Source: Sarcocystis neurona | Taxonomy: Eukaryota; Apicomplexa; Conoidasida; Eucoccidiorida; Sarcocystidae | DNA: 64,000 nt | Assembly: GCA_000727475.1 (NCBI GenBank) | Contig: KL647296.1 | Location: 3,879,044 to 3,943,043 of the forward strand | Direction: 5' to 3' | Shown here: piece by piece, positions 58,858 to 64,000 of the stretch | Layout: every line of letters starts with the position of its first letter | Position numbering within the stretch: position 1 is the stretch's first letter | Notes under the pieces: generated by a model | What the model was told of the DNA's origin: nothing | What the model saw: only the letters and a program-made list of their open reading frames with translations | The model's database searches: none | Program-made: the position numbers and the translations under genes

Positions 58858-59608
58858 CTGCACGGGGCATTGCAGAGACACACGCAGCAGCAAAACAAAG
58901 TCCTGCACTCCGCTGTCACCGGTAAAACTTCTGCTGCTGCCGCGCCGGCGTCCCTCCTGCTGTTGTTGCAGCTGCCGTCTCACCCGCGCTGCCTCTGCTG
59001 CAGCTGCCGTCTCATCGCTACCGCTGCCGCAGCTGCTGCTCTCTCCTTCCTGCTGCTGCTGTCGACCGCATCCTTCCTGCTGCAGCACCTGCCTCCGTCA
59101 TGCGTGCCGTTGCCGCTGCGGCAGCTTTCACAGTCGTCGCTTCAGCAGCAGCTGCTACCCGTAGCATTCCTGCTGCTGCAGTTGCAGCTGCCATGGCTGC
59201 TGCTGTGATTCCTGTCGCTGCCTTCCTGTCCTGCGTGTCGGTCATCGTTACGGTTGCTGTTGCACCTGCTGCCCCTGAGGGGGGGTCGTTGTTGCTGCTG
59301 ACTGCACCTTCGCTGCTGCTGCTGTTGCTACGCTGCTACGGCTGCTGCTGGAGCCGGCGTCGGTGCCGCTGCTGCAACATTCGTCTCCGTCCGTCCATTG
59401 CTGATTCTGCAAGGCTGTGGCGCTGCCTCTGGGCCTCAGTATGACTGCAAAACCTTTGCTGCAGCAACTGCTGGTGCTGCTCTTGTCTGCGCGGCTGCCG
59501 CTGTCGCTGCTGCTGCGTGTCGGGAGCTACTACTTCTCTGCTGCGTGTGTCGCGGCTGCTGCAGCTGCTGCGTAAATCGGAGAACTGCAGGGGGCAGCAG
59601 TTCCTTAC
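58858..59608 (-). repeat. CTG-rich presumed intron
   Basis: CTG triplets on plus (CAG on minus) fill most of this stretch between two predicted minus exons. Minus frames are Ala- or Gln-rich (for example 59018-59245 and 59336-59608) and may contain an additional exon with homopolymeric runs. They are not separable from repeat-made ORFs by eye. Confidence 0.5.
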
Positions 59609-59683
59609 TTCGAAAGACTCTTCCATTTCTTGTAGAATCAGCTGCTGCATGCGGTCGCGGATGGCCACCACCGCGTCCGTCTC
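59609..59683 (-). CDS. Predicted internal exon (second of three) of a spliced minus-strand gene
   Basis: Exactly 25 codons lie between CTGCTGCAG (acceptor, ending at 59684) and GTAAGGAAC (donor, from 59608). It reads ETDAVVAIRDRMQQLILQEM followed by EESFE, an amphipathic helix unlike the surrounding repeat products. Both boundaries are phase 0 and fit the phase-0 donor of the upstream exon at 60386. Joined to that exon, the sequence around the junction aligns without gaps to the RRR-AC helix pair of the CSE1/importin type as I know it, with low identity. Confidence 0.4.
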
Positions 59684-60385
59684 CTGCAGCAGCAACACAG
59701 CAACAGCTGCAGCACAGCAGCAGTAACAGAGCGGCAGCAGCAGAGCAGCAGCAGCGCAGCCGCAGTAGCAGAGCGGCAGCACCAGAGCAGCAACAGCAAA
59801 GCCGCAGCAGCAGTGCAGCAGCAGCAGCAGAGAAGCAGCGGCAGAGCAGCAGCAGGGGCGTGAAGAAGAAAGAGGACTGCAGCAGCAGACGCAGAGACAG
59901 ACGCAGCAGCAGACGAACGTATAGAAGCAGCGCAGCAGCAGCAGGAGAGAAGCCACTGCATAGGTTAAAGCTGTCGCGCTGTGCCAGGATGACACGAGTA
60001 AGATTATTGCCAGTATATACATACGAGGGCATGTGTGGGTGTGTGTGTGTGTCTCGACGTGAAGGGCAGCAGGCGCATGTAGAGACAATCACGCAGCACA
60101 GCGCACGTTTCTCTTCCATTCTGTCCGTCTCTCCGTCTCTTTCTCACTTCTTCCTTTTGTCCGCTACGCATGTAGACACACAGAGATATCCACGTGCGAA
60201 GGGAGAGACTGCAAGTCTCTGTAGACGGGAAGATCTACCCGTGCGCATGCACAGAGGCGAGAACGAAGACCTGCAGCCGCAGAACGAATTATCCTGCAGC
60301 GATATGAGAGGAAAGGAAAAGAAACAGAAGCAAAATGAAGAGGCAAAGGAAGAGAAAGAGGCGAAAAGAAGAAAAGACTTCTTAC
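59684..60385 (-). repeat. Presumed phase-0 intron with CAG (plus) repeats
   Basis: About 700 bases between a GTAAGAAG donor at 60385 and the CTGCAG acceptor at 59684. It contains CAG triplets on plus at 59684-59960, a GT-rich run near 60030-60052 and purine-rich sequence at 60300-60385. Long ORFs on both strands (331 residues plus, 250 and 227 minus) run through it and are probably spurious outside the exon. Confidence 0.45.
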
Positions 60386-60690
60386 GGCTCTAAGGCACTT
60401 TCGACACAACTTTCGACACGCTTCCACACGCGCTGCATCTGGCGCTGCTGCTGGTCCGCCTCCCGTCGCTTCCTCCTCTGCCTCCCCCTCCTCCTCGTCC
60501 TGCTGCTGTTGCTGCTGTCGCTCTTGCTGCTGTTGCTGCTGTTCCTGCTGCTGGAGGTAGGAAGCGAGGGCAGCAGCAGATTCGAGAAGAAGGCCGCATG
60601 TCGACGGCGAGCTGCTGGGAGAGTCAAGCAAATTCCACGAGGACTTCAGAAAACGGACGACGCTCTGTAGCGCTGGCGAGAAGACTGCTG
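60386..60690 (-). CDS. Predicted exon (first of three) of a spliced minus-strand gene, polyGln and acidic insert
   Basis: About 101 codons start after an acceptor GTGTGTACAG (alternative CAGs 3 or 6 bases on, same phase) and end at a donor GCC/GTAAGAAG in phase 0. In order it reads a helical part with SVVRFLKSSWNLLD, then LLLESAAALASYL, a Gln run (CTG on plus at 60435-60562), an acidic run of Asp/Glu, an Ala/Gly/Pro linker, and ARVEACRKLCRKCLRA. The W-N-L-L and A-C-R helix patterns recall importin-beta-superfamily HEAT repeats (CSE1 or importin-9 type), which carry cargo through the nuclear pore. The conserved stretch between those helices seems replaced by the insert, so the family is tentative. 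Upstream exons beyond 60.7 kb were not found. Confidence 0.4.
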
Positions 60691-60718
60691 CTGTACACAC
60701 GTGTGTCGCAGAAAAGCC

Positions 60719-61385
60719 GAGCAGCAGCGACAGCAACACGTGAGCAGCAGCAGCTGCGGTGGCAGGTCGCGTAGGACGCAGCAGCACAGCGCCGGAGCAA
60801 CACCGCAGCACATTCTCGCAGCAGCAGCGGCAGCACGTCGGAACAGCAGCAGCAGCAGCAGCGCGTCACTTTCCCCCTTCCCCCCGCCTCCCGTTCGCCG
60901 GAAGGCAGCAGCAGCAAGTGACCCGGCCCAGACGTTATGGAAGCAGCAGGAGCAGCAGTAGAAGTCGTAGCGACGGCGACGCGTATAGGCTACTGCAGAA
61001 GAAGCAGCAGCGACAGAACCCACAGCAGCATTTCGAAGACGCACCAGCAACGGCAGCAGCAAGTCTGAGCAGCAGCAAATCTGAGCAGCAGCAGCCGCAG
61101 CAGCAACGGCAGCAAATCACAGCAGTTGTAGCGGGGTGTTGCACCGGCAGCAGCGAGCCAGCAGGGCGAGAAACACGGACCCGGAAGGCTGAGGGGTAGC
61201 AGCAGCAGCAGAGGCCCAAGCAGCGGCAGAGAGAACAACTGCTGCTGCTGCTTCGAAAGAAAGGGAGAGATACGTCAGCAACCGCAGCAGCACCAGCAGA
61301 CGAAGCGTCGCCAACAGCAAAAACTCCCGCTGCTGCTGCTGCTGTCTTCATCCGTCGAGCGTCGCTTCAGCAGCAGCAGCAGGGA
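60719..61385 (+). repeat. CAG-repeat block
   Basis: Interrupted CAG triplets on plus. Minus frames are Leu/Cys-rich and plus frames Gln/Ser/Ala-rich. If the predicted minus gene extends further, this would be intron. Confidence 0.85.
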
Positions 61386-61389
61386 TGCG

Positions 61390-62860
61390 AGAGTGATACA
61401 CATACAAATATATTGGTCTATATTTGTAAAAGGAAATTGACATCCACGCATGGGTGCATCAATATCTATCTACACACATATATATAGAGAGAGAGGGAGG
61501 GGGACATGCATATATATATGGGTGTGTATATGTATGTATATATATGTATATATGGGTGTATCTATGTATATCTCTCTACTTACCTGTGTATATGCATACG
61601 CATATATCGGTGTATTTCTCCTCTTTATCTCTCTCTCTCTCTATATGTCCCTATATACGTGTGTATGATTATCCATATATATGGGTGTATTTATATATAT
61701 CTGTCTCTATGTACAGATGTGTATATGTGCATTCATATATATATGGATGTACCAAAATATCTCTATCTCTATCTATCTGTATATATATGTATATCCATAT
61801 ACATATGAGCATATCTGTGTGTATATCCTTCTGTATCTATAGGCGTATATCTCTATCTCTATACCGGTGTACCTCCCTCTCTGTATATATATATCCATAT
61901 GTATGCGTATATGTATATCCACATTTATGGGTGTATGTGTATCTCTCTCTATACTTTTATGTGTTTATGTATATCCATACATCGTTGCATCTATCTATCT
62001 ATCTATCTGTCTATATATATATATATCCACGTATATGGGTCTACCTATCTATCTATCTATCTATCTATCTGTCTATATATATATATATATCCACGTATAT
62101 GGGTCTACCTATCTATCTATCTATCTATCTGTCTATATATATATATATCCACGTATATGGGTCTACCTATCTATCTATCTATCTATCTGTCTATCTATCT
62201 ATATCTATATCTATCTATCTATCTATATATATATATATGTGTATATACGTATATATGTATATATAGATATATCCATGTATATGGGTCTATCTATCTACCT
62301 ACCTACATCTATCTATCTATCTATATCTATCTATGTGCATATACGTATATATGTGTATCCATATATATGGGTCTATCTATCTATTGATATCTATCTATCT
62401 ACATCTATCTATGTATATCTATCATCAATATCTATCTATCTATCTGTCTATCTATATATATATATACGTATATATGTACATCCATGTATATGGGTCTACC
62501 TATCTATCTATCTATCTGTATCTGTCTGTCTATCTATCTATCTGAATCTATCTATCTATCTGTCTATATCTATCTATCTATCTATATATATCCATGTATA
62601 TGGGTCTATCTATCTATCTACCTATATCTATCTATCTATGTGTATATACGTATATATGTGTATCCATATATATGGGTCTATCTATCTATCTATATCTATT
62701 TATCTATATCTATCTATCTATATCTATCCATCAATATCTATCTATCTATCTATTTCTCTTTCTCTGTGTATGTGTATGTGTATATGAACAGATATAACTA
62801 TACACATATACGTATATACATACATGTGTGTATAGAGGGACGTGTGTATAAATATGTGTA
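61390..62860. repeat. Compound TATC/TATA satellite with higher-order units
   Basis: About 1.4 kb of CTAT, TATA and GTAT runs. A higher-order unit begins CCACGTATATGGGTCTACC at about 62027, 62091 and 62149 (58-64 bp apart), with CCATGTATATGGGTCTA variants near 62273, 62491 and 62591. Frames of 160-306 residues of Ile, Tyr and Ser run through it only because the repeat lacks stops. They are not genes. Confidence 0.95.
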
Positions 62861-62935
62861 TGTGCGCACGTATACTGCATGCTTGTGTACAGTAGACTCG
62901 CAGTGGAAGCAGCAGCAGCCGTGGAACTGCCCAGG

Positions 62936-63400
62936 CAGAAGTGAAGAGGAGGAAGAGGAAGTTGCTGAAGAGAAGACGAGGAAGAAGAGAAGCGGAAATG
63001 AAGGAGGAGAACCCAGGAGACATGCAGCAGCAGCAGCAGACGAAGAAAAGGCGGGAAAGGAAGAGAAGGTATACCGTCGAGACGAGGAAGGGCACGGGAA
63101 GCAGCAGCAAAGAGCGTCACGGCAGGCGAACGAGAAGAGTGCTGCAGACGATGGGAAGCCCCGGGCAGGACAGAAGGAGTTCGAAGGAGAGGTGAGGAGA
63201 AGACGAAGACGACGAACGGACGGAAGACGAAGATGAGGAAGAACGGGGAGAAGGGAGACCAACGAAGAAGAAAAAAAGGCAAATCGGAGACGGGGAGACG
63301 AAGAGAACGCAGACGTAAAAGGGAAGGGGAAGACAGGACAGAAAGAGACGAAGGAGAAGAGGAGGGACACCAAGAAGAAGGCAGGGGAAATGAAGGGGAA
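62936..63400 (+). repeat. Polypurine tract
   Basis: Nearly 470 bases of GA-rich sequence on plus, interrupted by short CAG runs. Plus frames are Lys/Glu/Arg-rich and could belong to a charged exon, while minus frames are Phe/Ser/Leu-rich. No start, splice pattern or motif singles one out. Confidence 0.8.
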
Positions 63401-63546
63401 AGTGAAGGATAACAGAAGTGGCGATTTTATTTTGTGGAGAAAAAGTGTCTCACTTAGAAATTTCCTTCGCGCGGGACTTCGGGAGAGACAGGCAACGCGG
63501 GGCAGAGCTGCTTCGAGTAAACAAACCGACCTCACCACCAGCTCGC

Positions 63547-63877
63547 TGCAGCAGCAGCAGCAGCAAAGCAGCAAAAGCAAAGCAGCAGCAACGCTGACCT
63601 CAAGCCGCAGCAGCAGGAGGGAGCAGCAGGAGAGAGCAGCAGGAGCACGCAACAGGCAGCAGGAAACCCAAACACGGACGGTGACGCAGCAGGAGCAGCA
63701 GCAGGCCGTCAGAGAGAGCAGCAGCAGCAGCAGCAGGCGCCTCGCGACAGCAGGCTCGTCCAGCAGCAGCAGCAGGACAAGAGGGGGCGCCTCAAAACCA
63801 GACGCAGCAAACGCAGCACGCGTGTCGCAGGAACGAGAGTCGCAGCCGCAGGTCCACGAGCAGAAGCAGCAGCAGCA
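63547..63877 (+). repeat. CAG-repeat block
   Basis: Interrupted CAG triplets, open in all plus frames (Gln-, Ser- or Ala-rich). The plus frame at 63390-63935 has a short non-repetitive beginning of about 50 residues with no recognisable motif. Confidence 0.85.
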
Positions 63878-64000
63878 GCAATGCCATAGCAGCAGCAGCA
63901 GCAATGCCATAGCACCAGCAGCAGCAATGCCATAGCACCAGCAGCAGCAATGCCATAGCACCAGCAGCAGTAGTGCCATAGCACCAGCAGCAGCAATGCC
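63878..64000 (+). repeat. 23-bp tandem repeat running off the window
   Basis: GCAATGCCATAGCACCAGCA-GCA recurs at 63878, 63901, 63924, 63947, 63970 (variant GTAGTGCC) and 63993. The first copy has AGCAGC in place of AGCACC. The period is not a multiple of three, so it shifts frame with each copy. Confidence 0.95.

Noticed and set aside
59398..60393. Plus ORF of 331 residues
   Set aside because: Most of it is CAG-derived and GT/purine-rich sequence, and it overlaps better-supported minus-strand splice structure.
61454..63236. ORFs of 160-306 residues rich in Ile, Tyr and Ser
   Set aside because: They are translations of TATC/TATA repeats that lack stop codons; no unique sequence is involved.
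62798..63979. Minus ORF of 393 residues, Leu/Cys/Ser-rich
   Set aside because: It runs through the 23-bp repeat, a CAG block and the polypurine tract. Composition follows from the repeats and the frame rotates through the 23-bp copies.
1..64000. tRNA, rRNA, CRISPR and retrotransposon polymerase genes
   Set aside because: I looked for tRNA B-box-like sequence, reverse transcriptase motifs and regular spaced repeats with unique spacers and saw none.

Overview
The window looks like nuclear DNA of a coccidian apicomplexan, most probably an Eimeria species. The reasons are dense CAG/CTG trinucleotide repeats on both strands in the last third, a mixed base composition, phase-0 introns embedded in repeat DNA, and a CDC50-type protein with a very long low-complexity N-terminus. 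The genus call is inference; no rRNA, tRNA or marker gene is present to confirm it. Part of the sequence (1151-1723) is an assembly gap.

Layout. From 1 to about 18.5 kb I recognise no gene; it holds a gap flanked by microsatellite, a large imperfect inverted repeat (6.3-7.5 kb), a 64-bp tandem duplication (10.1 kb) and one unexplained 220-residue ORF. From about 18.5 to 34 kb there is an array of old, diverged duplication units of roughly 6.2 kb. Two of them each carry an intact small gene (22219-22767 and 28371-28931) for a secreted, helix-rich protein of about 185 residues. A further unit with a third, more diverged copy (47738-48295) lies at about 46.7-53.6 kb. An outlying partial unit at 18.5-20 kb has the flanking sequence, but I found no gene copy beside it.

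Between the third and fourth units sits the best identified gene, a CDC50/LEM3-family P4-ATPase (flippase) beta subunit (35067-37565). It is apparently intronless and 832 residues long, with the family core confined to the last 350 or so residues.

The stretches 43.3-46.3 kb and 53.9-64 kb are repeat-rich, with blocks of CAG or CTG that switch strand, AT-rich microsatellites, a 1.4-kb compound TATC satellite, a polypurine tract and a 23-bp tandem repeat. This resembles the alternation of repeat-rich and repeat-poor segments known from Eimeria chromosomes. Most long ORFs there are products of the repeats. Inside 58.7-60.7 kb, however, three minus-strand blocks have good splice signals and protein-like sequence. 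They suggest a multi-exon gene with a polyglutamine insertion and weak resemblance to importin/exportin HEAT-repeat proteins.

The most interesting items are the tandemly duplicated secreted family (recognised from no named family), the extended CDC50 protein, the hidden minus-strand spliced gene, and the near-identical inverted-repeat arms that share an ORF.
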